Made by a program: the position numbers and the translations under genes
Notes under the pieces: model-generated
What the model was told of the DNA's origin: nothing
What the model saw: the letters and a program-made list of their open reading frames with translations, nothing else
Databases searched by the model: none
Source: Flavobacterium aerium
Lineage (GTDB): Bacteria; Bacteroidota; Bacteroidia; Flavobacteriales; Flavobacteriaceae
DNA: 52,032 bases
Reading direction: 5' to 3'
NCBI RefSeq assembly: GCF_030766725.1
Contig: NZ_JARQWR010000015.1
Span: 1 to 52,032 of the forward strand
Shown: piece after piece, positions 24,157 to 33,600 of the stretch
Position numbering within the stretch: position 1 is the stretch's first letter
How the letters are laid out: each line of letters begins with the position of its first letter

Positions 24157-25056
24157 ATGAACAGCATTAAAAACAAGTATAGCATTAAAGACCTAGAAAA
24201 CTTTTCTGGAATAAAGGCACATACCATCCGAATCTGGGAAAAAAGATATAACATTCTTATTCCAGTACGTACACAAACTAATATCCGCTTATATGATTCC
24301 AAAAGTTTACAGAAACTACTCAATATAACTACCCTTCATAATTCTGGTTATAAAATTTCAAAAATTGCAGAACTTTCGACCGATAAGATTCATCAATTGG
24401 CGAGTGACCTTACGCAATCCAAAAAGGTAAAAAATTCTACATTGAATGATTTTAAACTTGCTATAATAAATCTTAATCAATCTAAATTTATTGAGATTTA
24501 CAATCGATTGAGTGAGGAGAAATCCTTTCATAAAATTTTTATCGAAAACTTCATCCCATTACTTAATGAAATAGGAGTATTATGGCAATCCGGCACAATT
24601 TCTTCAGCACATGAACATTTTGTGAGTCATTTAATCAAACAAAAAATCATTAGCCATACCGATCAGTTGGTTCAAAAAAGTATCCCCAAGAGCAAAAAGA
24701 TGTTTGTTCTCTATCTTCCAGAAAATGAAATTCATGATTTAGGACTCTTGTACCTCAATTACGAACTTATTTCACACGGATATACAACTTTGTATCTCGG
24801 TAATAATACCTCCTTAAAAAGCCTTACAGAGATCACAAAGCATCACTCTAACGTAACATTCGTAACTTATTTAACGAATGAGCCTTCGAAGGAGTATCTT
24901 AATGAATATATTTTGACTTTGTATAAAGAAATTTTACATCCGTTTCAAGCAACATTATGGGTTACAGGATTATTATCAAAATCTATTGCAACAGATAACC
25001 TCAACCCAACCACACGAATATTTTATTCTTTATCTGATTTTATAAAACACCTATAA
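24157..25056 (+). CDS. MerR-type regulator with B12-binding domain (CarH/LitR-like)
   Basis: The 299-residue protein has an N-terminal MerR winged helix (YSIKDLENFSGIKAHTIRIW, residues 8-27, then KRYNILIP) and a C-terminal cobalamin-binding module. W143-x9-E153-H154 matches the W-x9-EH motif that cradles the adenosyl group in CarH. E191-x-H193-x-x-G196 matches the D-x-H-x-x-G cobalt-ligand motif with Glu for Asp. In Thermus and Myxococcus, such proteins repress carotenoid genes in the dark as adenosylcobalamin-bound tetramers and release DNA in light. Here the gene lies directly upstream of crtI-crtB-crtZ. Light control is therefore likely but inferred. Confidence 0.88.
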   Translation: MNSIKNKYSIKDLENFSGIKAHTIRIWEKRYNILIPVRTQTNIRLYDSKSLQKLLNITTLHNSGYKISKIAELSTDKIHQLASDLTQSKKVKNSTLNDFKLAIINLNQSKFIEIYNRLSEEKSFHKIFIENFIPLLNEIGVLWQSGTISSAHEHFVSHLIKQKIISHTDQLVQKSIPKSKKMFVLYLPENEIHDLGLLYLNYELISHGYTTLYLGNNTSLKSLTEITKHHSNVTFVTYLTNEPSKEYLNEYILTLYKEILHPFQATLWVTGLLSKSIATDNLNPTTRIFYSLSDFIKHL

Positions 25057-25068
25057 TTATTCTACTTT

Positions 25069-25096
25069 AAAAAAGATCAATTTGTTTATCTTTTTT
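25069..25096. promoter_or_regulatory. dyad between the regulator gene and crtI (terminator or operator)
   Basis: AAAAAAGAT (25069-25077) and ATCTTTTTT (25088-25096) form a perfect 9-bp inverted repeat with a 10-base gap. It sits after the regulator stop codon and directly before the crtI -7 element, so it could end the regulator transcript, serve as the operator for the CarH-like protein, or both. Confidence 0.5.
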
Positions 25097-25097
25097 G

Positions 25098-25105
25098 TAG
25101 TTTTG
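25098..25105 (+). promoter_or_regulatory. -7 element of the crt operon promoter
   Basis: TAGTTTTG matches TAnnTTTG exactly, 9 bp before the crtI start codon at 25115. The very short distance implies a nearly leaderless transcript. Confidence 0.5.
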
Positions 25106-25114
25106 TTAAACAAA

Positions 25115-26575
25115 ATGAAAAAAGACATCAAAATAATCGGATCTGGTTTTTCTGCACTTTCGGCAGCATGTTATCTTGCCAAAGCGGGTCATACTGTCAC
25201 AGTATTTGAAAAGAACAGCACCATTGGTGGTAGAGCAAGACAATTAAAAAAAGATGGATTTACATTTGACATTGGCCCAACATGGTATTGGATGCCAGAT
25301 GTATTTGAACGTTTTTTCAATGATTTTGGCAAGAAGCCATCAGATTATTATCAGCTTCAAAAGCTTTCTCCCGCATATCAGGTTTATTTTGGAATCAATG
25401 AATTTGTTCTTATTGCAGATCATCTGGATCAAATTGTATCTACTTTTGAAAGTATTGAAAAAGGCAGTGGTGTAGAATTACAAAAATTCATGTCGGTAGC
25501 CCAACACAATTATGAGGTGGCCATAAAGGATTTAGTCTATCGTCCAGGTATATCACCTTTGGAATTAATTACATTTGAAACGGCTAAAAAAATTGATCAA
25601 TTCTTAGGAACCATTCATAAAGATGTCCGTAGAAAATTCAAAAACCCAAAGCTTATTCAAATTCTAGAATTTCCCGTTTTATTTTTAGGGGCTAAACCAT
25701 CTGATACTCCTTCGTTTTATAGTTTTATGAACTTTGCTGATTTTGGTTTGGGCACATGGCACCCTAAGAAAGGAATGTATAGTGTCATTTTAGCCTTGGA
25801 AGCTTTGGCTAAAGAACTAGGCGTAACCATCGAAACGAATAGCCCTATAGAACAAATAATTGTTGAGAATAATCGAGTAATCGGTTTTATTGTAAATGGA
25901 GAAAAAATTCCAGCTGATATTATCCTGAGTGGTGCCGATTATCATCATACAGAATCATTACTTCCGATTACTCACAGAGTCTATTCAGAAAAATACTGGG
26001 AAAGCCGGGTGTTTGCTCCTTCTTCTTTGTTATTTTATGTAGGGTTTGATCAAAAGGTTTTAAATGTAGAGCATCATACCTTATGTTTTGATGTTAGTTT
26101 TGATACCCATGCCAAAGCTATTTATGATGATCCAAAATGGCCAGAAGAGCCACTTTTTTATGCGAGTTTCCCTTCGAAAACAGATCCAAGTACTGCACCA
26201 GATGGGAAAGAAGCAGCCATTTTTCTAATCCCAATTGCTCCAGGATTAGAAGATACAGTAGCCATTCGAGAAGAATATTTTGAAAAAATAATTCGGCGTT
26301 TAGAACAACTTACACAACAAAGCTTAAAAAATAACATTATTTTTAAAGAGTCGTTTTGTGTTACTGATTTTATCAAAGAATATAATTCTTATAAAGGGAA
26401 TGCGTATGGTATGGCAAATACCTTATTTCAAACTGCTTTTTTAAGACCTAAACTAAAAAGTAAAAAGGTGAAAAACCTCTACTTTGCAGGGCAACTTACC
26501 GTACCTGGACCTGGTGTACCACCAGCATTGATATCGGGTAAGTTAGTCGCCGAACTAATACAAAAAGAAGAATAA
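25115..26575 (+). CDS. crtI: phytoene desaturase (phytoene to lycopene)
   Basis: CrtI is an FAD-dependent membrane-associated enzyme that introduces four double bases' worth of desaturation, turning colourless phytoene into lycopene. The N-terminal dinucleotide fold reads IIGSGFSALSAACYLAKAG, followed by the FEKNSTIGGRAR stretch. The conserved C-terminal FAD-contact motif is LYFAGQLTVPGPGVPPALIS. An in-frame TTG at 25082 would precede the promoter's -7 element, so the ATG at 25115 was chosen, giving 486 residues, normal for CrtI. It is the first gene of crtI-crtB-crtZ. Confidence 0.95.
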   Translation: MKKDIKIIGSGFSALSAACYLAKAGHTVTVFEKNSTIGGRARQLKKDGFTFDIGPTWYWMPDVFERFFNDFGKKPSDYYQLQKLSPAYQVYFGINEFVLIADHLDQIVSTFESIEKGSGVELQKFMSVAQHNYEVAIKDLVYRPGISPLELITFETAKKIDQFLGTIHKDVRRKFKNPKLIQILEFPVLFLGAKPSDTPSFYSFMNFADFGLGTWHPKKGMYSVILALEALAKELGVTIETNSPIEQIIVENNRVIGFIVNGEKIPADIILSGADYHHTESLLPITHRVYSEKYWESRVFAPSSLLFYVGFDQKVLNVEHHTLCFDVSFDTHAKAIYDDPKWPEEPLFYASFPSKTDPSTAPDGKEAAIFLIPIAPGLEDTVAIREEYFEKIIRRLEQLTQQSLKNNIIFKESFCVTDFIKEYNSYKGNAYGMANTLFQTAFLRPKLKSKKVKNLYFAGQLTVPGPGVPPALISGKLVAELIQKEE

Positions 26576-26596
26576 GATCCTTTAGAAAGCAACGAT

Positions 26597-27436
26597 ATGA
26601 AATCAATATTTGACAATGTTTCTTTTGAATGCAGTAGGAATGTAACGAAATCATACAGTACCTCATTTTCTTCTGCTGTAAAAATGCTTTCTCCTACTAT
26701 CCGTCAGGATATCTATAATATTTATGGCTTTGTACGATTTGCTGATGAAATTGTAGATAGCTTTCATGATTATGATAAGGAAACTTTATTTTTCATGTTT
26801 GAGGATAATCTTACACAGGCTATAACACAAAGAATAAGTTTAAATCCGATTCTGAATGCATTTCAACATACGGTTCATAAATATAGTATTCCTGTAAAAT
26901 TGATTCAGGATTTTATGGATAGCATGAAATTAGACTTGCATAAAACACACTATCATACTCCTAAAGAATTAGCGGATTACATCTATGGTTCTGCCGATGT
27001 TGTAGGTTTAATGTGTTTAAAGGTATTTGTTCAGGGAAATGATAAACAATATGAAGAGCTCAAGTATTCGGCTATGCGGTTAGGTTCTGCTTTTCAAAAA
27101 GTGAATTTCTTAAGGGATTTAAAAACTGATCTTGATCATTTGAATCGCAGTTATTTTCCCAATACTAATTTGAATGAATTAAATGAAGCTAGCAAATTAT
27201 CGATTATTGAAGAAATTGAAGCTGATTTCAAAGCAGGTTATGAAGGAATATTAAGGTTGCCTCTAGAAGCTAAATTTGGTGTATATACAGCTTATGTCTA
27301 TTATCGAAAATTACTTTCTAAATTAAAAAAGACACCTTCTCTTGAAATTAAAAATACTCGTATTCGAGTTCCCGATTATCAGAAAATCGGGTTATTGGCT
27401 AAATGTTACTTTAATTACCGATTAAGAATTATATAA
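26597..27436 (+). CDS. crtB: phytoene synthase
   Basis: CrtB condenses two geranylgeranyl diphosphate molecules to phytoene, the first committed carotenoid step. The 279-residue all-helical protein has both aspartate-rich, Mg-binding motifs: DEIVD (D50-D54) and DLKTD (D174-D178), plus VRFADEIVDSFHDYD context and YGSADVVGLMCLKVF. Length and layout fit the squalene/phytoene synthase family. It starts 21 bp after crtI and ends 13 bp before crtZ, so all three are one operon. Confidence 0.95.
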   Translation: MKSIFDNVSFECSRNVTKSYSTSFSSAVKMLSPTIRQDIYNIYGFVRFADEIVDSFHDYDKETLFFMFEDNLTQAITQRISLNPILNAFQHTVHKYSIPVKLIQDFMDSMKLDLHKTHYHTPKELADYIYGSADVVGLMCLKVFVQGNDKQYEELKYSAMRLGSAFQKVNFLRDLKTDLDHLNRSYFPNTNLNELNEASKLSIIEEIEADFKAGYEGILRLPLEAKFGVYTAYVYYRKLLSKLKKTPSLEIKNTRIRVPDYQKIGLLAKCYFNYRLRII

Positions 27437-27449
27437 AACTGAATTTATT

Positions 27450-27893
27450 ATGTGGTTACATTTCGTCATATTCATACTCACCTTTCTCATCATGGAATTC
27501 ATGGCTTGGTTTACCCATAAGTATGTTATGCATGGATTTTTATGGCGTTTGCATCGTGATCATCATAAAAAAGACCATGATTCATGGTTTGAACGAAATG
27601 ATACTTTTTTTATTTTTTATGCCTTCGTAAGTATTGGTTTCTTTCTCTTATGGGACTATGATATCTTAGCTATCGGATTGGCTATTGGTCTAGGGATTTT
27701 TGCTTATGGATTAGCTTATTTTTTAGTGCATGATATTTTTATTCATCAACGTTTTAAGCTTTTTAGAAATGCAAATCATCGATATGCTAAAGCGGTAAGA
27801 AGAGCACATAAAATGCATCATAAGCATACAGGAAAGGAAGATGGAGAATGTTTTGGGATGTTGATTGTCCCGTTTAAATACTTTAAGAAATAA
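27450..27893 (+). CDS. crtZ: beta-carotene 3-hydroxylase (zeaxanthin forming)
   Basis: CrtZ is a non-heme di-iron membrane hydroxylase that adds 3-hydroxyl groups to the beta-rings of beta-carotene, giving zeaxanthin. The 147-residue protein has hydrophobic helices and the histidine clusters H23-x4-H28, H35-x-x-H38-H39 (HGFLWRLHRDHHKKDH), HDIFIHQR and RAHKMHHKHTG. Its substrate needs a lycopene cyclase, which is not encoded here. It is the last gene of the crt operon. Confidence 0.93.
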   Translation: MWLHFVIFILTFLIMEFMAWFTHKYVMHGFLWRLHRDHHKKDHDSWFERNDTFFIFYAFVSIGFFLLWDYDILAIGLAIGLGIFAYGLAYFLVHDIFIHQRFKLFRNANHRYAKAVRRAHKMHHKHTGKEDGECFGMLIVPFKYFKK

Positions 27894-27930
27894 CGAAAAA
27901 GAGGCTCAGTAAAAAATCACCAAACCTCTT
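27894..27930 (-). terminator. weak terminator between crtZ and the DUF4252 genes
   Basis: AAGAGG (27899-27904) and CCTCTT (27925-27930) can pair across a 20-base loop, with a T run on the minus strand. It would end the DUF4252/sigma-factor operon. The stem is short, so this is tentative. Confidence 0.35.
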
Positions 27931-27950
27931 CCTCATCAATACATTTATTT

Positions 27951-28499
27951 TTATTGCTTTCCTTGTTCCAATAAACCTTTTAGCGGTTTTAATTGTTCCA
28001 TGTCAATATTTGATTTTTTTAGTAAGCCTAATACAGTCATCATTTGGTTTACATTCATATCTTTTCCTAAAACGCGTACAATAGCAAAACCAAAATCCTT
28101 ACTATTACCAAATAACACAAACTCTTTGATATGATCGTCTTCTCCAACAAACTGAACCGAAGCTCCTTCTTTACCGGATCCTACTTTGAATAAATCCTGA
28201 TATTTTGGATCTTTCAAAATCGCCTTAACTTCTGCTCTTTCTTTATCAAACTTAGGTTGATTTAAGCTATCAGCTTTATAGGCTAAGATATTCATCTTAT
28301 CGATTGCGGCTAATGCTGACTTTTCTTGAGCCGTTAGCTGCTTTTCATCCAATTTTAAAATGCTTGGTGAAAGATCAAGTGCAATGAATTCTTTAGAGTC
28401 TGTATTCTTCACAAAGTATTTTTGTAAACTTGGTGAATTATCACAACTTACGATTAATAAGCTGCATACTAATGTCAATGTATAGATGATTTTTTTCAT
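27951..28499 (-). CDS. DUF4252 domain lipoprotein
   Basis: The 182-residue protein has a lipobox ending LIVSC (Cys19) and a mature domain of the DUF4252 type, found in Bacteroidota next to ECF sigma factors. It lies 5 bp after another DUF4252 gene, and the two share the alternation of predicted helices and the final DMNVNQMMTVLGLLKK-type segment. DUF4252 proteins have no established activity. The operon order (sigma factor, anti-sigma, two DUF4252 proteins) suggests they are the regulated envelope targets or signal receivers of that sigma factor. Confidence 0.8.
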   Translation of the reverse strand: MKKIIYTLTLVCSLLIVSCDNSPSLQKYFVKNTDSKEFIALDLSPSILKLDEKQLTAQEKSALAAIDKMNILAYKADSLNQPKFDKERAEVKAILKDPKYQDLFKVGSGKEGASVQFVGEDDHIKEFVLFGNSKDFGFAIVRVLGKDMNVNQMMTVLGLLKKSNIDMEQLKPLKGLLEQGKQ

Positions 28500-28504
28500 G
28501 ATGT

Positions 28505-29032
28505 TTATTTTTTAGCTGCTTTTTTTAGTTCTTCACCACCTGGTAAATTCATTTTTTTAGTCAATACTGATATTTCATTGATATCAAAATCACCTGTTAA
28601 AGACATTAATACGGTATCGTCACCTTTGGCACTTCCACCTTCAATGAACATTAAAAGTTCTTTAATTTGTGTTGTAGAACCTCCAGATTTTACGTAGATT
28701 TTAACGTTTTTACCACTATCATTTACACGCATTAATTCTTCCAATGCATTTGATTTTAGGTATTTATCTACAGAGCTTCTCATATCTGCTGATACTTTAT
28801 TATTTTGTGTTACAAACACTTTTAGGTTATCTAGTTTTTTAGCCAGATTTAAATATTGTTGTGCTTCTTTGTCTTTTTTATCCACTTCAACCTTACTCAT
28901 CATTTCAAACATCTTTTTACTTACGACTACAGATGTTACATTATCTTGTCCATCAAACTTATCAAAAGCTGATTGTGCAAAAAACAAAGTCGGCATTAAA
29001 GCGATTACTAGGGTAATTATAAACTTTTTCAT
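28505..29032 (-). CDS. DUF4252 domain secreted protein
   Basis: The 175-residue protein has a type I signal peptide (MKKFIITLVIALMPTLFFAQ) and a DUF4252 domain including DNVTSVVVSKKMFEMMSKV, IKELLMFIEGG and the closing SLTGDFDINEISVLTKKMN. Unlike its downstream paralogue it has no lipobox, so it is probably periplasmic. It starts 7 bp after the putative anti-sigma gene. Confidence 0.82.
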   Translation of the reverse strand: MKKFIITLVIALMPTLFFAQSAFDKFDGQDNVTSVVVSKKMFEMMSKVEVDKKDKEAQQYLNLAKKLDNLKVFVTQNNKVSADMRSSVDKYLKSNALEELMRVNDSGKNVKIYVKSGGSTTQIKELLMFIEGGSAKGDDTVLMSLTGDFDINEISVLTKKMNLPGGEELKKAAKK

Positions 29033-29039
29033 GGTGTTC

Positions 29040-29477
29040 TTATTTAAAAATTATTTTTTTCGATTTTTCATATTCATTAACGTACTTTACACTTTCTATG
29101 CCAATATTTACATTCTCTGACAATAGAGACAATGCTTTTTGTGTCTCTTGGAAAGCTTCTTCCGGATCATTGAATGTTCCTAAATCCTGTGAAGGCTTAT
29201 TGTAATTGTTATACACTGTAAATACACCGAGCATTACAACAATCGTTGCGGCAATTGATAACCACGCTACTTTACGTTTACGAGTTTGTAGTGGTACTTC
29301 TTGCTCAAACTTCTGTTCTTTTGCAACGTTAAAATAACCAAACATCGCTTTATATTCTTCTAAATGCGGCGCCACATCTAGTCCGGAAAAATAGTTCTTC
29401 AACTCTTTTTCTTCAGCAATACTTGTCATTCCCTGAAAGTATTTTTCTAATAGTTCTTCTATTTTATTGGATTCCAT
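29040..29477 (-). CDS. probable anti-sigma factor (membrane protein)
   Basis: The 145-residue protein has a cytoplasmic N-terminal helical part with SNKIEELLEKYFQGMTSIAE and EEYKAMFGYFNV, as in Bacteroidota anti-sigma-like proteins, then basic residues TRKRKVAW and one transmembrane helix (about 70-88) before an extracytoplasmic C-terminus. Its start overlaps the sigma-factor gene by 14 bp, the usual sign of a co-translated sigma/anti-sigma pair. It lacks a clear FecR domain, so the signal it receives differs from iron-uptake regulators and may come through the DUF4252 proteins. Confidence 0.65.
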   Translation of the reverse strand: MESNKIEELLEKYFQGMTSIAEEKELKNYFSGLDVAPHLEEYKAMFGYFNVAKEQKFEQEVPLQTRKRKVAWLSIAATIVVMLGVFTVYNNYNKPSQDLGTFNDPEEAFQETQKALSLLSENVNIGIESVKYVNEYEKSKKIIFK

Positions 29478-29973
29478 AATTATGCTTTTTTGTCAATTCT
29501 TCTCTTATCGTTTTTCTAGCTCTTGAAAGTGCTACACGCACGGCTGTTTCATTCATTTCCATTATTTTGGCAATCTCTTCAAATTCGTACTCTTCAACAT
29601 CTCGCATTTGAACAATTAACCGCTGTTGTTCTGGTAAAAAATTCATTATTTTCTCTACCCAATTCCAACTATCCCGATCTTCTAACTTCTGTTGCAAACC
29701 AGCTTCGCGATCTGTAAAATTATTATGTACGATTTTCAAATTACCGGCTCTTTTCGATTTCAACTGATCCAAACAATAATTCTTCGTCATGGTCATTGCA
29801 AAAGCTTCTACACTTTTATAATCGTCTAAGGTTTCATTCTTATTCCATAATTTCACCAATACCTCCTGAGTTGCATCCTCAGCTTCTTCCGTACTTACTA
29901 GCAAACGTTTTGCTAATCTAAAGACTCTATCTTTAAACGGGTTGATTAGATTTATAAACTCTTTTTGGTTCAT
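29464..29973 (-). CDS. RNA polymerase sigma factor, ECF type
   Basis: The 169-residue sigma factor has region 2 (FKDRVFRLAKRLLVSTEEAE, then ATQEVLVKLWNK) and region 4 (LPEQQRLIVQMRDVEEYEFE with the HTH IAKIMEMNETAVRVALSRAR). These bind the -10 and -35 elements of its target promoters. The downstream gene overlaps it by 14 bp and probably encodes its anti-sigma factor. Two DUF4252 genes follow and may belong to its regulon. Confidence 0.95.
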   Translation of the reverse strand: MNQKEFINLINPFKDRVFRLAKRLLVSTEEAEDATQEVLVKLWNKNETLDDYKSVEAFAMTMTKNYCLDQLKSKRAGNLKIVHNNFTDREAGLQQKLEDRDSWNWVEKIMNFLPEQQRLIVQMRDVEEYEFEEIAKIMEMNETAVRVALSRARKTIREELTKKHNYGIQ

Positions 29974-30133
29974 CGGGCTACTAATTATGCTTGTATAAAA
30001 TTAAGACGAGGGACTATTTCTTTTGTTACAAAGAAAATTACATTTTATTAAAATTAATCTTTTTATCGAGAATTGCAAGTTGGATATATTACTCCATAAA
30101 CCTTTAGAACTCCAATAATACGAAGGAATATAA

Positions 30134-30165
30134 CAAAAAAAGGCCTACTAAAAATAGTAGACCTT
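30134..30165 (-). terminator. terminator of the RHS toxin operon
   Basis: AAGGCCTACTA and TAGTAGACCTT form a stem with one mismatch and an AAAA loop; on the minus strand it is followed by a T run. It lies 50 bp after the immunity-protein stop codon. Confidence 0.75.
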
Positions 30166-30214
30166 ATATATGAATAATTCGATTTAAATACAGTACCGCG
30201 CACTAAACTCAAAA

Positions 30215-30682
30215 TTATTTCTTCCTATTCTTATTTTCAAAAGCTCCGATCAACTCATTTAAAAGAATAACTTCTTCCTCTGTTATCATTTTTTCTTGCT
30301 GATAAGGAACTAATACATCAATAACAAAATCATATTCAATATCGTTTTTTATCTTTTTCCTTTTTAATATTTTGGCCAGCTTATTCTCTCTTTTATACGG
30401 TAATCCCAACTCTTTTATTTTCTCCCAAAACTTATCTACTGTTTCTCCACTACCTTCTTGGAAAAAAGTAAAAACACCTTCGATATTATAACTCAAACTC
30501 TTTAAATTACTAAATTTGGGAAGTGGATTTAAAGTATATTCTTTATATTCAGAATACACGTCGATAATTATGTTAATATCTTTTTGGCTCATATCCTTAA
30601 TCTGATATTTTTTAAAAACATCTATAGCAACATCTATAGCTTTTGCTAAGTTACCTGCAGCTTCTTTATATTTTTCTGTCAT
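30215..30682 (-). CDS. candidate immunity protein for the RHS toxin
   Basis: The 155-residue protein has no signal peptide and no membrane segment. It is charged and probably mostly helical, with a conserved-looking segment YKRENKLAKILKRKKIKND and PYQQEKMITEEEVILLNELI. It starts 4 bp after the RHS toxin gene on the same strand, the standard place for the gene that protects the producer against its own C-terminal toxin domain. The immunity role rests on position only. It is the last gene before the terminator. Confidence 0.6.
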   Translation of the reverse strand: MTEKYKEAAGNLAKAIDVAIDVFKKYQIKDMSQKDINIIIDVYSEYKEYTLNPLPKFSNLKSLSYNIEGVFTFFQEGSGETVDKFWEKIKELGLPYKRENKLAKILKRKKIKNDIEYDFVIDVLVPYQQEKMITEEEVILLNELIGAFENKNRKK

Positions 30683-30686
30683 ATTG

Positions 30687-33600
30687 TTAAAATTTTAATT
30701 TCCCTCCCCACTCTAAGTATTTTAATAATGAAATATTTACAGGACTAATTCCATTTCTGACATTTCCTGACCGTCCTTGTTCCCGATACATTTCTATTTG
30801 TAATTGTTCGACACCACGAATAGTCCAATATGAAGAATCAAATTCTCTCCTTACAAATCCTGCCATTGTAGCTGGTAACGAAATCGATAATTTTGCAGGT
30901 CCATAGCCTTCTTTATTCATATGATGGTTAACATCCCGTTTTGCCACAATTTCTTCTGGACTTCCATAACCACTACTTCTACCTACATATACAAACCCTT
31001 CTTTATTAACTTTAGTATATGTGACATACTTAAACCCTTGTGGATCAAGACTCTCTTTTACTGCATCTACAGTTTTGGTAATTGTATTAGCAACAACAGC
31101 TCTATTATCATACAGCCATACACCTGTAGCAACTCCAAATACCACAGGAATTAAACCGTTATCAAGAACTAAAACTGGATCAATATCATCTGCGATTAAT
31201 CCTCCAATAATGAAACCGGCATAAGCATAGGCTCTATTGTTATATCCATCAGGATTAATATATGTAACGTATTCATGATTCTCAATATTATGAGTAAAAC
31301 TACTTGTACTTGAAATTTCAGGATGACTACCATAACTTTCCAAGTAATTATTCGCATAGTTTGTTGCTCCTAATGAAACCACCGTTGAAACACTTGATAA
31401 AGCAGCATTTGCCCAAATTCCAGCATTCCAATTAAATGGATTTCCATCTCCACTCGCTTGAGCACCATGAATATACGTAGAAAACAAATAACCTAACACA
31501 TTTCCCCAAAATTCACCACTTGGATCAATATATTTTGTAGGGTTATTCATTCCATAACTATATCGATTATAGTTCTGTGTATTAAATGGATCTTGTAAAT
31601 TATTATCCGGTTGTAAAAATCGATGTAGCTTGGGATCATAAATACGTCCATTCATATTTATTAATCCTACACCTAAGAGATGCTCATGCCCAGTATATCC
31701 TCGATCTAAAAATAGGCCTGTTGATGTAGTTGGTACAGGCTTACTTCCCGCATTATCTGCATATTTGACTAATGCACCCCATGGATCAAATAACCTTTTT
31801 TCAACAACAGTACCAACATTATCAGTAATTACTAAAATTGATCCTTGATAATCTCTATGTAGATAAAAATAATTTTGAGTTGTGCCATCACTTTTTAAAA
31901 TTACGGGCGCTGAATATCCATCACCACCAATATAAGTCACAAATTCTACAGAAGTAGGTGAGGACGTTTTATATTTTATCTCAATTGTACCATCCGCAGA
32001 ATAAAACTTTCGATAAGGTCTTTGATTCTTATCTGATTGTAATCCTCCATAATACATTGTGGATCTACCTTCAAAAGCATTATAGTCAAAATCAATATTT
32101 TCCCTATTTTCTTCTTTAATTGTTATTGGGCTTTTAAATAAATTATAAGTAATATTTTGCTCTCTTCCAGTATAATATATCAAATCGTTTGACGGGTTAT
32201 CAAGAGTTATTTTAGATACTTGATAGGGTTTCCCTAATGCTGTATTATAGGAGTAAGTACCAATACTATTACTTAATATTGTTCCATTCTCATTATACGT
32301 TTGTGATCCTTGTTCAATTGCGTTAGACATCAAGCTAAGACTCTCATCATTAGCATTTTTACCCAATTCAACTGGGGGGGCTATAATTAAACCATTATCA
32401 CTAAAAGAAGTTAATCGATCCGAATTATCATATGTAAATTTCTTCTTCCAATTAAGAAATGTATTATAAGACAGACTTGTTAAATTACCATATTTCGGTT
32501 CAAAAACAGTCTTAAGTGTCATAATATTAGTATTACTTTTATCATGTTTAAACTCAACTGGAAAACCAAAAACATCATATTTGTTTGTAATTGAAGTCCC
32601 ATTACCTAAATTAGCAGTAAGTACCTGATTTTGTGAATTCACTGTATTCACCTGAGACAATACGACACCGGAATCATTATCTAAAATCTGCCATCTGTAT
32701 CCATTTTTATAAGTGTATTTTATCCACTTAGAAGAAACTTTCATATCTGCAGTATTTGTAGCAGCATATAATTCTTTTTCAGGCCTTCCAAATTGATTAT
32801 ACTGAATAGCCTGTTGAAAATAGGCCTGAAATCCACTTTCGTCTTTAAAACTTAATCTTTTATAATTATCATAGCCATAGTTATACAAGGAGAATGAGCC
32901 TCCAGCATAATCATCCAATCGAATATTGGTTAATAATTTTGTTTCAGGATTATAAGTATAGGTATTTTTTGAAATAATATTACCGCCTGTATCCTTACTA
33001 ATTTTAAAATCAATTTTCCCAACATTATTTATTGTATATACTGTTTCTCCTTTTCCAGTAACTTTTTCTTTTGTTGTTTCACCAAAAAGATTATATTCAT
33101 AATTATAAGTCCCTGCAGAAGGGTCAATTAATGTCTTTTTCCTACCCCATCCATCTTGCTCAATCTGTGTTACTACCCCATTATAATTTGTAGATTTCAA
33201 AGTTCCATTGGCAAAATACTCATATGATACTGTTCCTCCTGGTGTCTCAGTAAAGGAAATCACATTTCCTGTAGCATTTTTAGTATACTGTTTTGTTTTT
33301 AATGCTTCACTCTCTGTTGCTACTAAACCTGAATAGGTATAATTCACTACTTTACCTTCGGAACTAGCTGATTTTAAAGATATCGCACGAAGTAATCTTC
33401 CATAAATATCATACGACATTTCATCCCATACTTCTGGTTGAGATACATACGGTTGACTTTGAGTTTTTAATCTATCATAGATATCGTAAGTGAAGTATGT
33501 TTGTACAACATTACCCTCAACATTTTTAATCTTTTTATAAATTTCTCTACCCAATTTATCAAGAATAATTTGTGCATATCCCCCCTCATCATTCGTAGTA

